DNA of 64,000 nt from Candidatus Methanomethylophilaceae archaeon (GTDB taxonomy: Archaea; Thermoplasmatota; Thermoplasmata; Methanomassiliicoccales; Methanomethylophilaceae), in the NCBI GenBank assembly GCA_017540825.1, contig JAFYAH010000036.1:31937-95936 (forward strand), given 5' to 3'. A program made the translations under genes and the position numbers. This document shows positions 32,010-40,114 of the stretch, in pieces (within the stretch, counting starts at the first letter, position 1; each line of letters opens with the position of its first letter). The notes under the pieces were generated by a model that saw only the letters and a list, made by a program, of their open reading frames with translations, was not told where the DNA came from and made no database searches.

Positions 32010-32405
32010 ATGAGGACGGCTCTCACAGTCAGGGGCGCGGGCGGCGCGGAGAAGGTCTACGAGGCCGACACCGAGGACCTGTGCATGGGGGTCTGCGAGG
32101 ACGCCCTCCGCATGACCAAGGTCGACCTCCTGCTCTCCGGCGACCCGGCCGCGGAGTCCGAGGGCGCGATGGCGTTCGTCCAGGCGTTCTCGGACTTCTA
32201 CCCGACGGCCCGCCAGGTCTTCCCCGGGCTGACCGAGGAGGAGTACAGGACTGCTAGGCCCCGCGAGGTCGTGGAGGTCATGCGGGCCGTCGTCCAGCAC
32301 ACGATGGAGGTCCTGCAGGGAGTCCAGGCGGAGGGGGGCGGAAAAAACCCCCAGGGCCGCCGGAGTCCATCTACCAGACGCTCTTCGACGTCGAAGTCGC
32401 GCTGA
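32010..32405 (+). CDS. Tail assembly chaperone, zero-frame product (gpG-like)
   Basis: 131 aa. MRTALTVRGAGGAEKVYEAD, FVQAFSDFYPTARQVFPGLT and VMRAVVQHTMEVLQGVQAEG precede the slippery site. Position between tube and tape measure and the frameshift signal near its end identify it as the gpG-like chaperone; beyond residue 111 the zero frame is Arg/Ser-rich and probably not meaningful. Confidence 0.82.
   Translation: MRTALTVRGAGGAEKVYEADTEDLCMGVCEDALRMTKVDLLLSGDPAAESEGAMAFVQAFSDFYPTARQVFPGLTEEEYRTARPREVVEVMRAVVQHTMEVLQGVQAEGGGKNPQGRRSPSTRRSSTSKSR
32342..32348 (+). promoter_or_regulatory. Programmed -1 frameshift site A-AAA-AAC
   Basis: Canonical slippery heptamer in the correct phase of the chaperone frame (codons GGA AAA AAC). 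After a -1 slip the frame continues with PPGPPESIYQTLFDVEVALS. Confidence 0.82.
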
Positions 32406-32659
32406 GCGACCGCTTCCTCTCGCTGAACCCCATAGCGCTGAGGTCCATGAGGGCGCGCGAGGTCTGCCTCATGGCGGCCAGGCTCCTCGACCACCAGCGC
32501 CGGAAGAGGCTGGCGGAGAAGCGGAAGGACTGGATCCCGGCGGGGGACACCTGGTTCCGAAACCCCTTAGACGGCTCTCTTTCCCCACATGGCCGGGGAG
32601 GGACCGCCCTGATGAGAGCCGTCCGAGACCCTTCCCGGCCACCTCTATGCGACTTTTAG
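32348..32659 (+). CDS. Frameshift extension of the tail chaperone (gpT-like)
   Basis: This frame has no good start of its own for the conserved part and is reached by -1 slippage at 32342-32348. It encodes SIYQTLFDVEVALSDRFLSL, then RAREVCLMAARLLDHQRRKR, a helical domain like the T part of lambda gpGT. It ends at TAG 32657-32659; in a UAG-decoding host it would run about 35 more codons under the tape-measure start. Confidence 0.75.
   Translation, partial: PPGPPESIYQTLFDVEVALSDRFLSLNPIALRSMRAREVCLMAARLLDHQRRKRLAEKRKDWIPAGDTWFRNPLDGSLSPHGRGGTALMRAVRDPSRPPLCDF
32570..32623 (+). repeat. Stem-loop before the tape-measure gene
   Basis: GACGGCTCTC (32570-32579) pairs perfectly with GAGAGCCGTC (32614-32623), with a 34-nt loop. 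It lies within the frameshift product and 63 nt before the tape-measure ATG, so it could be an RNA control element or a processing site. Confidence 0.5.
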
Positions 32660-32685
32660 GATTCCCCACGCCTTTTGACCTGCCG

Positions 32686-35600
32686 ATGGCATCAAACGAC
32701 CGCTACATCAACATCGGGATGGGGCTCGACATCGCCGACCTGCGGACGGGCCTGAACGACGCCAAGCGCGAGATGGCCCTCGCGGACTCGGAATTCAAAA
32801 AGAACGTCGCGGGCCTCGACAAGTGGGACAAGAGCGTCGAGGGGCTGACGGAGAAGGTCGTCGCGATGGCGACCGAGATGGAGCAGAAGCAGAAGATCGT
32901 CGACGCGTACCGCAAGGAGCTCCAGCGCGTCGTCGACGCCTACGGCGAGGAGAGCAAGCAGGCGAAGGACGCCCAGAAGAAGCTCAACGAGGCCGAGGCC
33001 AGCTACACCAACGCCGTCGCCTACACCGAGAAGCTCAGGAAGAAGATCGAGGACCTGGGCGACGAGGACGCCCTCACCGCGCAGGACTCCGACAAGCTCA
33101 AGGAGGCCGTCGACAGGCTGACCAAGAGGGTCGAGGCGCAGGAGGACGCCGTGGAGGACACCCGGAAGAAGCTCGCCGACGCCAAGGCGCAGTACGGCGA
33201 GAACTCGACGGAGGCCGAGAAGTGGCAGAGGAGGCTGGAGACCCAGGAGACCCAGCTGGGCGACCTCAAGGGCGCCCTGGAGAAGTACGAGCGGGCCCTC
33301 GACAGCGTGGGCGACTCCACCAGCGAGGCCGACAGCAGGACCGACAAGCTCCACAAGGCTTTCGGCACGCTCAAGGACAAGGCCAAGGAGGCGGCGTCCT
33401 CGGGGCTGGACAAGCTCAAGGACGGGTTCAAGAGCCTCGCGATGAACGGCATCCAGTCGGCCATCGGCGCCGTGAAGGACTTCGTGAAGGGCATCGTGCA
33501 GGTCGGCTCGGACTTCACAGCCACCATGTCCAAGGTCAAGGCGACCTCCAAGGCCAGCGCCGAGGAGATGAAGGTCCTGGAGGACACCGCGAGGGAGTAC
33601 GGCAGGACCACGACCTTCAGCGCCACCGAGGCGGCCGAGGCCCTCAACTACATGGCGCTGGCGGGCTGGAAGGCCGACCAGTCCTCCAAGGCCCTCGGAG
33701 GGGTGCTGGACCTGGCGGCGGCGTCGGGGATGGACCTGGCCGAGGCCAGCGACATGGTCACCGACTACATGAGCGCGTTCGGGATCCAGGCGGAGAGGTC
33801 GGGGCACTTCGCCGACGCCCTGGCCTTCGCCCAGAGCAACGCCAACACCAGCGCCGCCCAGCTCGGGGACGCCTACAAGAACAGCGCCGCCAAGATGCAC
33901 GGGGCTGGCCAGGAGATGGAGACCGTCACCGCCATGCTCATGGCCATGTCCAACCAGGGAACGAAAGGCTCCGAGGCCGGGACGGGGCTGGCCAGCGTGC
34001 TCCGCGACATCACCTCCAAGGCCAAGGACGGGGCCATCGCGATAGGGGAGGCCAGCGTCAGGGTCCAGGACGCCCAGGGCAACTACCGGAGCATGATCGA
34101 CATCGTGGACGACGTCGGGAAGGCCCTCGAGGGGCTGGGGACGATGGAGTCCCAGGCGGCGCTGTCCACGACCTTCACCTCGTACAGCCTGACCGCCCTG
34201 AACGAGATGTTCGCCGAGGGCGCCGACCGCATCCGCGAGTACGAGAAGGGCCTCAAGGGGTCGGACGGCACCGCCAAGGGCATGGCCGACACCATGAACG
34301 ACAACCTCGCCGGGGACATGAAGAGCCTGGACAGCGCCATCGAGGACGTCCAGCTCAGGCTCTTCGACCTGCTGGAGGGGCCGATGAGGACCATCGTGCA
34401 GTTCATCACCGACCTCATACCCCAGCTCATCAAGTGGGGCGAGGACATCTACAACTTCTTCAACGGGGTCTACAACGACCTCCAGCCTCTGTGGGACTTC
34501 ATCGGCAAGGTCGCCGAGGCCATCGGGGGCATCGTCGACGCCGTGGGCAAGGCCGTGGGCGACGTCTCCAAGGTGATCGGGGACTCCTCCGAAGACCTGG
34601 GGACCGTGAGCAAGGCCGCCGTAGGGGCGGTGGAGAAGCCCTGGGAGAGCCTGCCCGGCTTCGTCGGCGACATGTGGGGCGCGTCCAAGAACACCTTCGA
34701 CAAGTCGGACCAGGAGTTCAAGACCATCGGGTCGTCCATCGTGGACGGCCTCACGTCCGGCGACGTGTGGGGGGGAGTCGGGACCTTCTTCGGCGACGTG
34801 TGGGGCGAGATCAAGGGCAAGTTCGACAAGGTCGGCTCCGACTTCCAGAAGGTCGGGGAGATGGGCTACGACGCCCTCACCGGAGCCTGGGACACCGCCT
34901 CGACATGGGCCGGAGGAGTGTGGGAGTCGCTCAAGGGCGCGTTCAAGGACCCGATGCAGGCGTTCAAGGACCTCGGCGGCGCGATGTGGAAGGGGCTGAC
35001 GTCCGCGTGGGACTCCGTGACGCAGTTCTTCGGGGGCATATGGAACAGCGTCAAGGCCCCCTTCGACAAGGCCGGGGAGTGGTTCGGGAACACGTTCGGG
35101 GGCGCGTGGTCCGCCGTCACCGGGGCGTTCTCCACGGTGAGCACGGCCTTCGCCGGGATATGGTCGAGCATCAAGGCCCCCTTCGACAAGGCCGGGGAGT
35201 GGTTCGGGAGCACCTTCGGAGGGGCGTTCAAGAGCATCCAGGACGCCTTCAGCGGGGTCAAGAAGTTCTTCGAGGGCATCTACAACAGCATCGTCGGGGT
35301 CTTCCGCCCGATACTCGAGTTCTTCGGCATCAAGGTCGGCGGGCAGTCGGACCCCAACGCCGCCCTCAAGAGCCAGCTGGAGCAGGCCCAGGCCGACCTC
35401 AAGACGGCCTCGGACGCCTACGCGTCGGCGCAGGACTCGTGGTGGACGGCGAGGCAGACTTTCGGCCACGGCTCCGCCCAGGAGAGGGCGGCGTACGACA
35501 GGTACAACACGGCGTACCAGACCTACAATGCGGCGAAGCAGAAGGTCAACGCCCTGCAGGCGCAGCTCGCGGGAGCGGAGCAGAAGGCCGCCGAGCAGGG

Positions 35601-36159
35601 GGCCGGAGGCATCAAGAAGAGCATCGAGGGGGCGTTCTCCGGCGTGGGCGACATCATCACCAAGCCGTTCACCGACGCCTGGAACAGCATCAAGGGCATC
35701 TTCTCGGGCATCGGCGACTGGTTCTCCAAGAACGTGGTCAAGCCCGTCTCGGACGCCCTCGGAGGCATCGTGGGCGCGGCTGGCGACGTGGTCGGCGGGG
35801 TGGCCGACGGCATCGCCAAGGGGGCCGGCGGGGTCGTGGACGGGATAGTGAGCTTCGGCAACGACGTGGTCAGCGGGTTCACGAACTTCTTCGGCATCCA
35901 CAGCCCGTCAAGGCTCATGCGCGACAAGGTGGGCCTCATGATCGGAGAGGGCGTGGCCGAGGGCATCCGCGACTCCGCGAGGGCCGTGTCCAGGGCCTCG
36001 GACGAGCTGTCCGGGAGCGTCGGCCTGGGAGGATCGCGCGGGAAGCTGGGAGGCGCGACCGTGGTCTACAACCAGACCATCAACTCGCCCTCGCCTCTCA
36101 CGGCGGGGCAGATCTACCGCGACACCAGGAGTCTCATCGGAAGGAGAGTGTGGGAATGA
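32686..36159 (+). CDS. Tape measure protein
   Basis: 1157 aa, which sets tail length. Residues 1-270 are coiled coil (DKLKEAVDRLTKRVEAQEDA). A TP901-type core follows: TREYGRTTTFSATEAAEALN-like sequence, then LAGWKADQSS, AQLGDAYKNSAAKMHGAG. Hydrophobic stretches and Trp-rich repeats (FDKAGEWFGNTFGG and FDKAGEWFGSTFGG, 39 residues apart) come next, and the end has FGIHSPSRLMRDKVGLMIGE, typical of these proteins. ATG 32686 (MASNDRYINIG) is preferred to ATG 32647. Confidence 0.93.
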   Translation: MASNDRYINIGMGLDIADLRTGLNDAKREMALADSEFKKNVAGLDKWDKSVEGLTEKVVAMATEMEQKQKIVDAYRKELQRVVDAYGEESKQAKDAQKKLNEAEASYTNAVAYTEKLRKKIEDLGDEDALTAQDSDKLKEAVDRLTKRVEAQEDAVEDTRKKLADAKAQYGENSTEAEKWQRRLETQETQLGDLKGALEKYERALDSVGDSTSEADSRTDKLHKAFGTLKDKAKEAASSGLDKLKDGFKSLAMNGIQSAIGAVKDFVKGIVQVGSDFTATMSKVKATSKASAEEMKVLEDTAREYGRTTTFSATEAAEALNYMALAGWKADQSSKALGGVLDLAAASGMDLAEASDMVTDYMSAFGIQAERSGHFADALAFAQSNANTSAAQLGDAYKNSAAKMHGAGQEMETVTAMLMAMSNQGTKGSEAGTGLASVLRDITSKAKDGAIAIGEASVRVQDAQGNYRSMIDIVDDVGKALEGLGTMESQAALSTTFTSYSLTALNEMFAEGADRIREYEKGLKGSDGTAKGMADTMNDNLAGDMKSLDSAIEDVQLRLFDLLEGPMRTIVQFITDLIPQLIKWGEDIYNFFNGVYNDLQPLWDFIGKVAEAIGGIVDAVGKAVGDVSKVIGDSSEDLGTVSKAAVGAVEKPWESLPGFVGDMWGASKNTFDKSDQEFKTIGSSIVDGLTSGDVWGGVGTFFGDVWGEIKGKFDKVGSDFQKVGEMGYDALTGAWDTASTWAGGVWESLKGAFKDPMQAFKDLGGAMWKGLTSAWDSVTQFFGGIWNSVKAPFDKAGEWFGNTFGGAWSAVTGAFSTVSTAFAGIWSSIKAPFDKAGEWFGSTFGGAFKSIQDAFSGVKKFFEGIYNSIVGVFRPILEFFGIKVGGQSDPNAALKSQLEQAQADLKTASDAYASAQDSWWTARQTFGHGSAQERAAYDRYNTAYQTYNAAKQKVNALQAQLAGAEQKAAEQGAGGIKKSIEGAFSGVGDIITKPFTDAWNSIKGIFSGIGDWFSKNVVKPVSDALGGIVGAAGDVVGGVADGIAKGAGGVVDGIVSFGNDVVSGFTNFFGIHSPSRLMRDKVGLMIGEGVAEGIRDSARAVSRASDELSGSVGLGGSRGKLGGATVVYNQTINSPSPLTAGQIYRDTRSLIGRRVWE

Positions 36160-36938
36160 TTTCGATTGCATTCAGGGGAGAGACGAGGACGGTCGACGAG
36201 TCGCTGGCCGTCCTCATAGGGGCCGAGGGGCTGGACGCCTCCGCGGTCGAGGCGCAGACGGAGGAGTACGCGTCCATCGACGGCGCGAGGCTGGCGGGGG
36301 TGAGGGCGTCCAGGAGGGACGTCAGGCTCCGCTACGCCGTCGTCGGGGACCCGGAGGACGCCCGGCAGGAGCTATACAGGATCTACGAGCCCAAGACCAG
36401 CGGGACGCTGTACGTCAGGACCGCCAAGAGGTCAGCGACAGCGCCCTACGACGTGGTGCCCAGGGCCCTCACCGCCGAGGCCGTCGCCGCCGACATCAGC
36501 TTCGACCCGTGGGCGAGGTCCCAGGAGGCGGAGGTGCACCTCGTCTGCCCGGACCCCTGGCTGTACGGGGCGACCAAGACGGTGGAGCTGACCGACAGCA
36601 ACCGCCAGTGGGTGTGCGAGAACGACGGCATGGCCGTGGGCTTCACCGCGGAGGTCGGGAGGTCCGGGTACGTCAGGACCAAGCAGACCGCCCTCGACGG
36701 CTACGAGAAGCGCCTGTCGTGGGACGCCAGCTCGGTCCTCTCCAGCGACGCCGTCCTCACGCTGGACACGAGGGACGGCCACTGGGGCCTCTACATCGAG
36801 GAGGACGGCGTCAGGACGTCGTACATCCAGTACATCACGGAGTGGGGTTTCGACACCATCGTCCACGGGCGCAGGGCGGTCAGGACCACCGCGGGCAAGG
36901 GGCTGCTGACCTTCACGGAGAGGTGGCTAGGCATATGA
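36156..36938 (+). CDS. Distal tail protein (Dit-like)
   Basis: 260 aa. MISIAFRGETRTVDESLAVL, VRLRYAVVGDPEDARQELYR and ALTAEAVAADISFDPWARSQ fit the siphoviral Dit / tail-family proteins at the tube tip. Overlaps the tape measure stop by ATGA. Confidence 0.8.
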   Translation: MISIAFRGETRTVDESLAVLIGAEGLDASAVEAQTEEYASIDGARLAGVRASRRDVRLRYAVVGDPEDARQELYRIYEPKTSGTLYVRTAKRSATAPYDVVPRALTAEAVAADISFDPWARSQEAEVHLVCPDPWLYGATKTVELTDSNRQWVCENDGMAVGFTAEVGRSGYVRTKQTALDGYEKRLSWDASSVLSSDAVLTLDTRDGHWGLYIEEDGVRTSYIQYITEWGFDTIVHGRRAVRTTAGKGLLTFTERWLGI

Positions 36939-38287
36939 TCCTGCTCCACCACCGCATCCAGTCCGGGCAGGTCGTCACCCTGGGGGCCGTGGACGGCATC
37001 CACTCCATGGTGTGGACCGAGAGATGGCAGGACTACGGCGAGGCCGAGGTCGTCCTCCCGCCGGGGTCCGACGTCAGGGCGGGCGACGTCCTCACCATGC
37101 CTGGGAGGACTATGGCCGTGAGGGTCGTGGGCAGGGCGGAGACGGAATCCAGGGTGACCCTCAGATGCGCCGACGCCCTGTCCTACCTCGACAAGCGCAT
37201 CCTCTGCCCGACGTTCCGCGGAGGGGAGGCGGACGCCGGCGCCATCGCCGAGGCCATGCTGAGGCATGGGGGGGTGGTCGAGCCCGCGGTCCCGGACGAG
37301 CGCGTGCTGTCCGCCGTCAAGGTCGGGCCGATGCCCACCGTGGGGACCGCGATGAGCATCCAGCGGTCGTACAAGCCCCTGGGCCAGGCCCTCGTCGAGC
37401 TGGGGAGGCTGGCCGGCTTCGACCCCTACTGCTCCCTTGACGGCGCGAAGCTCGCGGTGGGCATCAGGCTCCCGCAGGGGTCGAGGTCGTGGACCGAGGG
37501 CGGGGGGCTGGCCGGATGGCAGGACGACTACGACGAGAGCTCCGCCGTCACCACGCCCTACGTCGGCGGGCAGGTCGTGGACGGCCAGAGGGTCGTGGCT
37601 ATAGCCGAGGGGGACGCGCTGGCCGACGACGCGAGGACGGAATACTTCGTCGACCGCAGGGACCTGGAGCCGGCGCACGAGCTGACGAGGCAGGAGGTCG
37701 ACGAGTACGGCGCGGAGACGTACAGCAGCCCCAAGGCGTACACGGTCACGAGCGGGGCGGCCTCGCCGTACACGCTGGAGGACGTGGTCTTCCAGGTGAC
37801 CGTCACGGCTGGAGGGCGGTCCTTCACGGCCAGGCTGTCGCTGAAGCAGCACTCGACGTCCTGGAGCACAATCGCGTCCAGGATGGACGTCACCTCTGCG
37901 CCCAGGGTGGAGTACACCAGGGTAGCCACCACGGACACGGCCACCGCCCACAGGTGGAAGGTCTACTACGCCAGCACAGGCTCGGACGGGTTCTACGTGC
38001 AGTTCGCGGACCTGGACAACGCGAGCTTCGACATGAGCATGGGAGACTACGAGCAGGACCTGCGCGACGCCGGATTGGAGGCCGTGGAGGGGATGGAGCC
38101 CACGGAGGTCTTTGCCGCTTCCGCCGAGGCCCTGGAGCCTTACAGGGACTACCAGCTCGGGGACGTCGTGACCGTGGTCACCAGGACAGGGATCCGGAGG
38201 ACCGGGGTCGTGAAGGAGGTCGTGGAGTCGTGGGACTCCAGCGGGTACAGGGCGACTCCCACGCTGGAGCTGAATGATAGCATTTGA
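36935..38287 (+). CDS. Tail-tip protein, Gp37-like
   Basis: 450 aa. MILLHHRIQSGQVVTLGAVD, WTERWQDYGEAEVVLPPG, YLDKRILCPTFRGG and DYQLGDVVTVVTRTGIRR match the ReqiPepy6 Gp37-like / siphovirus tail-tip group. Probably the baseplate hub. ATGA coupled to Dit. Confidence 0.8.
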   Translation: MILLHHRIQSGQVVTLGAVDGIHSMVWTERWQDYGEAEVVLPPGSDVRAGDVLTMPGRTMAVRVVGRAETESRVTLRCADALSYLDKRILCPTFRGGEADAGAIAEAMLRHGGVVEPAVPDERVLSAVKVGPMPTVGTAMSIQRSYKPLGQALVELGRLAGFDPYCSLDGAKLAVGIRLPQGSRSWTEGGGLAGWQDDYDESSAVTTPYVGGQVVDGQRVVAIAEGDALADDARTEYFVDRRDLEPAHELTRQEVDEYGAETYSSPKAYTVTSGAASPYTLEDVVFQVTVTAGGRSFTARLSLKQHSTSWSTIASRMDVTSAPRVEYTRVATTDTATAHRWKVYYASTGSDGFYVQFADLDNASFDMSMGDYEQDLRDAGLEAVEGMEPTEVFAASAEALEPYRDYQLGDVVTVVTRTGIRRTGVVKEVVESWDSSGYRATPTLELNDSI

Positions 38288-38313
38288 GGATGGATGAGGG
38301 GAATCGAGGTAGC

Positions 38314-38601
38314 ATGATGGAAGACATCGTTTCCTACATCAATCCGGAGCTCTTGGTGCTCGTCCCGGTCCTCTGCCTGGTCGGGATGGCAATCAAGAGG
38401 TACGGGAGCGACAACCGCGTCATCCCTCTCGTCCTCGGGCTGATAGGGATGCTGCTGGCCTGCCTGTACGGCATAGCGACCATGACGGCCTCGGAGTCCG
38501 TGGCGATGGTGCTCTTCACGGGCATCGTCCAGGGCATACTGTGCGCCGCCGCCAGCGTGTACGCCCACCAGAGCGTCCACCAGTGGACCAAGGAGGCATG
38601 A
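38314..38601 (+). CDS. Holin, Hol44-like
   Basis: 95 aa with three membrane segments: INPELLVLVPVLCLVGMAIK, VIPLVLGLIGMLLACLYGIA, VLFTGIVQGILCAAASVYAH. The spacing and the INPELLVL.. and QGIL.AAASVY motifs match the Hol44-type holin family. The start at MMEDIV is chosen for the GAGGT 4-6 nt upstream. No endolysin is recognised beside it. Confidence 0.8.
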   Translation: MMEDIVSYINPELLVLVPVLCLVGMAIKRYGSDNRVIPLVLGLIGMLLACLYGIATMTASESVAMVLFTGIVQGILCAAASVYAHQSVHQWTKEA

Positions 38602-39041
38602 GCGTGGAGGCCGAGGCGGTCGGGATGGTCCTGCTGGCCCTCTCGACCATCCTGGGCGCGTTCGCCATCGTGGCCAAGCCCATGCTCCAGCTCAACACGA
38701 CCATCACCAGATTGGAGAGCGTCCTCAACACCCTGCAGGACAAGGTCACCGAGGCCGGAGCCGTCATCAAGGCCCAGGACAGCAGGCTCGACAGGGCCGA
38801 GACCACCCTCACGGAGCACGGCATGAGGATCGAGCGCCTCGAGGAGGAGTGCGAGAGGAGGCACCGAAGTGGCGAAGAAGGGAGGACGGCCCTCGAAGTA
38901 CCAGACCGACGTCGAGCCTCGCCTGGAGGAGGTCAGGCAGTGGGCCAAGGCGGGCGCGACCAACCGCGAGATAGCGGCGGGCCTCGACATATCGGAGCCG
39001 ACGTTCTACGAGTACCAGGACCGGTTTCCAGAGTTTTTTAA
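38598..39041 (+). CDS. Membrane-anchored coiled-coil protein, runs into the next gene
   Basis: The credible part is about 90 residues: a membrane segment (VGMVLLALSTILGAFAIVA) then coiled coil (TITRLESVLNTLQDKVTEAG, LTEHGMRIERLEEECERR). This is the form of small lysis or tail-associated accessory proteins next to holins. No stop before the following GTG; the frame continues to 39041. Confidence 0.6.
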   Translation: MSVEAEAVGMVLLALSTILGAFAIVAKPMLQLNTTITRLESVLNTLQDKVTEAGAVIKAQDSRLDRAETTLTEHGMRIERLEEECERRHRSGEEGRTALEVPDRRRASPGGGQAVGQGGRDQPRDSGGPRHIGADVLRVPGPVSRVF

Positions 39042-39471
39042 GGCGATTCGGGAGGGGCGCATGTCCGGGGTGCCGGAGGTCAAGGTGGCCCTCCTCAAGC
39101 TGGCCCTGGGGTTCGAGACCGTGGAGGTCGAGACCAAGACCGAGCCGGGGGAGGACGGCAAGCCTCGCCAGGTCTACACCAAGGGGTATAAGCGCCAGGT
39201 GCCTCCTGACCTCAAGGCCATCGAGGCGTATCTCAGGAACGCCGCCGACGAGTGGAGCGACACGGACTCAACGGCCCGCATGGTCAAGGAGGCGGAAGCC
39301 GAATTGAAGCGCATGATGGCCTCCATGCAGGGGTTCCGAGGATGGGGTACGCCGGGCTGTCGGACTTCTACCGCTCGAAGGAGTGGGAGTCGTGCAGGGC
39401 GCTGGCCCTGGCGGAGAGGCTGGCCAGGGACGGCGAGCTCAGGTGCGAGAGGTGCGGGAAGGCCATCATGA
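38869..39471 (+). CDS. Terminase small subunit-like HTH protein
   Basis: GTG start. GGRPSKYQTDVEPRLEEVRQ, WAKAGATNREIAAGLDISEP and FYEYQDRFPEFFKAIREGR form the phBC6A51-type HTH seen in phage TerS-like proteins; the C-terminal part is helical to ASMQGFR, about 158 residues. At the next start the frame reads GGA TGG, so it runs on to 39471. Its distance from TerL is unusual. Confidence 0.7.
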   Translation: MAKKGGRPSKYQTDVEPRLEEVRQWAKAGATNREIAAGLDISEPTFYEYQDRFPEFFKAIREGRMSGVPEVKVALLKLALGFETVEVETKTEPGEDGKPRQVYTKGYKRQVPPDLKAIEAYLRNAADEWSDTDSTARMVKEAEAELKRMMASMQGFRGWGTPGCRTSTARRSGSRAGRWPWRRGWPGTASSGARGAGRPS

Positions 39472-40004
39472 GGCAGTACGAGGGCATCCTGCACCACAAG
39501 GAGGAGCTGGACGAGTCCAACGTCTTCGACCCCTCTATCGCCCTCAACCCCGACAACCTGATGCTCGTGTGCCACTGGTGCCACGACGCCATACACGAGC
39601 GCTGGGGTCACCAGAGGAGCCGGCACGTCTACCTGGTGTGGGGATGCCCGTGCTCAGGCAAGAGGCGGTTCGTCGACGCTTCGAGGGGCAGGCACGACAT
39701 CGTGGTCGACGTCGACGCCATATTCGACAGCCTCGGAGGGGAGAGGTCCGCGGTCAAGTCCGAGGCGCTGGCCATGTACCGCACCGCCGTGGACATGGTG
39801 AGGACCAGGGGCGGAAGATGGCGGAACGCGTGGATCGTCAGGACGCTCCCGAGGTCCAGCGACAGGGAGCGCCTGCAGAGGGACCTGGGCGGGGCGGAGG
39901 AGGTCCACGTCGAGGCGTCCGCGGACGAGTGCAGGGCCGAGGCGCTCCGCAGAGGGGGCGAGTGGCCCCAGTGGGTCGAGCAGTGGCTCCTGGACTCGGC
40001 GTGA
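39342..40004 (+). CDS. HNH endonuclease fused to a P-loop domain
   Basis: 220 aa. N-terminal HNH: CERCGKAI, LHHKEELDES, NPDNLMLVCHWCHDAIHERW. From about residue 90 a nucleotide-binding domain begins with VYLVWGCPCSGKRR (Walker A-like) and DIVVDVDAIFDSLGG (kinase-like acidic motif). HNH proteins beside TerS often cut cos sites during packaging; the kinase-like half could process DNA ends. This is inference. Confidence 0.78.
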   Translation: MGYAGLSDFYRSKEWESCRALALAERLARDGELRCERCGKAIMRQYEGILHHKEELDESNVFDPSIALNPDNLMLVCHWCHDAIHERWGHQRSRHVYLVWGCPCSGKRRFVDASRGRHDIVVDVDAIFDSLGGERSAVKSEALAMYRTAVDMVRTRGGRWRNAWIVRTLPRSSDRERLQRDLGGAEEVHVEASADECRAEALRRGGEWPQWVEQWLLDSA

Positions 40005-40036
40005 CGTTTCAAGAATTCCGAGGGGATTCCCTCCAC

Positions 40037-40079
40037 GGCGGAGGTCTTTTCTTGCTGCGAGTCCACCCCTTCCTCCGCC
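40037..40079 (+). terminator. Likely terminator of the late operon
   Basis: GGCGGAGG pairs with CCTCCGCC around a T-rich loop (TCTTTTCTT) just after the HNH gene, where the unbroken rightward gene chain ends. Archaeal termination is mostly driven by T-tracts, so the T-run may matter more than the stem. Confidence 0.5.
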
Positions 40080-40081
40080 AC

Positions 40082-40091
40082 CTTTGTATAC
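40082..40091 (+). promoter_or_regulatory. TATA-like element before the BIG2-Ltp gene
   Basis: TTTGTATACG about 24-33 nt before the ATG at 40115, after the terminator, consistent with an independent promoter giving a nearly leaderless transcript. Confidence 0.45.
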
Positions 40092-40114
40092 GGGGCAAGG
40101 GCATTCCTTTTCCC

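Noticed and set aside
32692..35901. Leftward open frame of 1069 codons opposite the tape-measure gene
   Set aside because: Low-complexity His/Leu/Arg-rich sequence mirroring the sense gene; no start signal or domain. A composition artefact of high GC.
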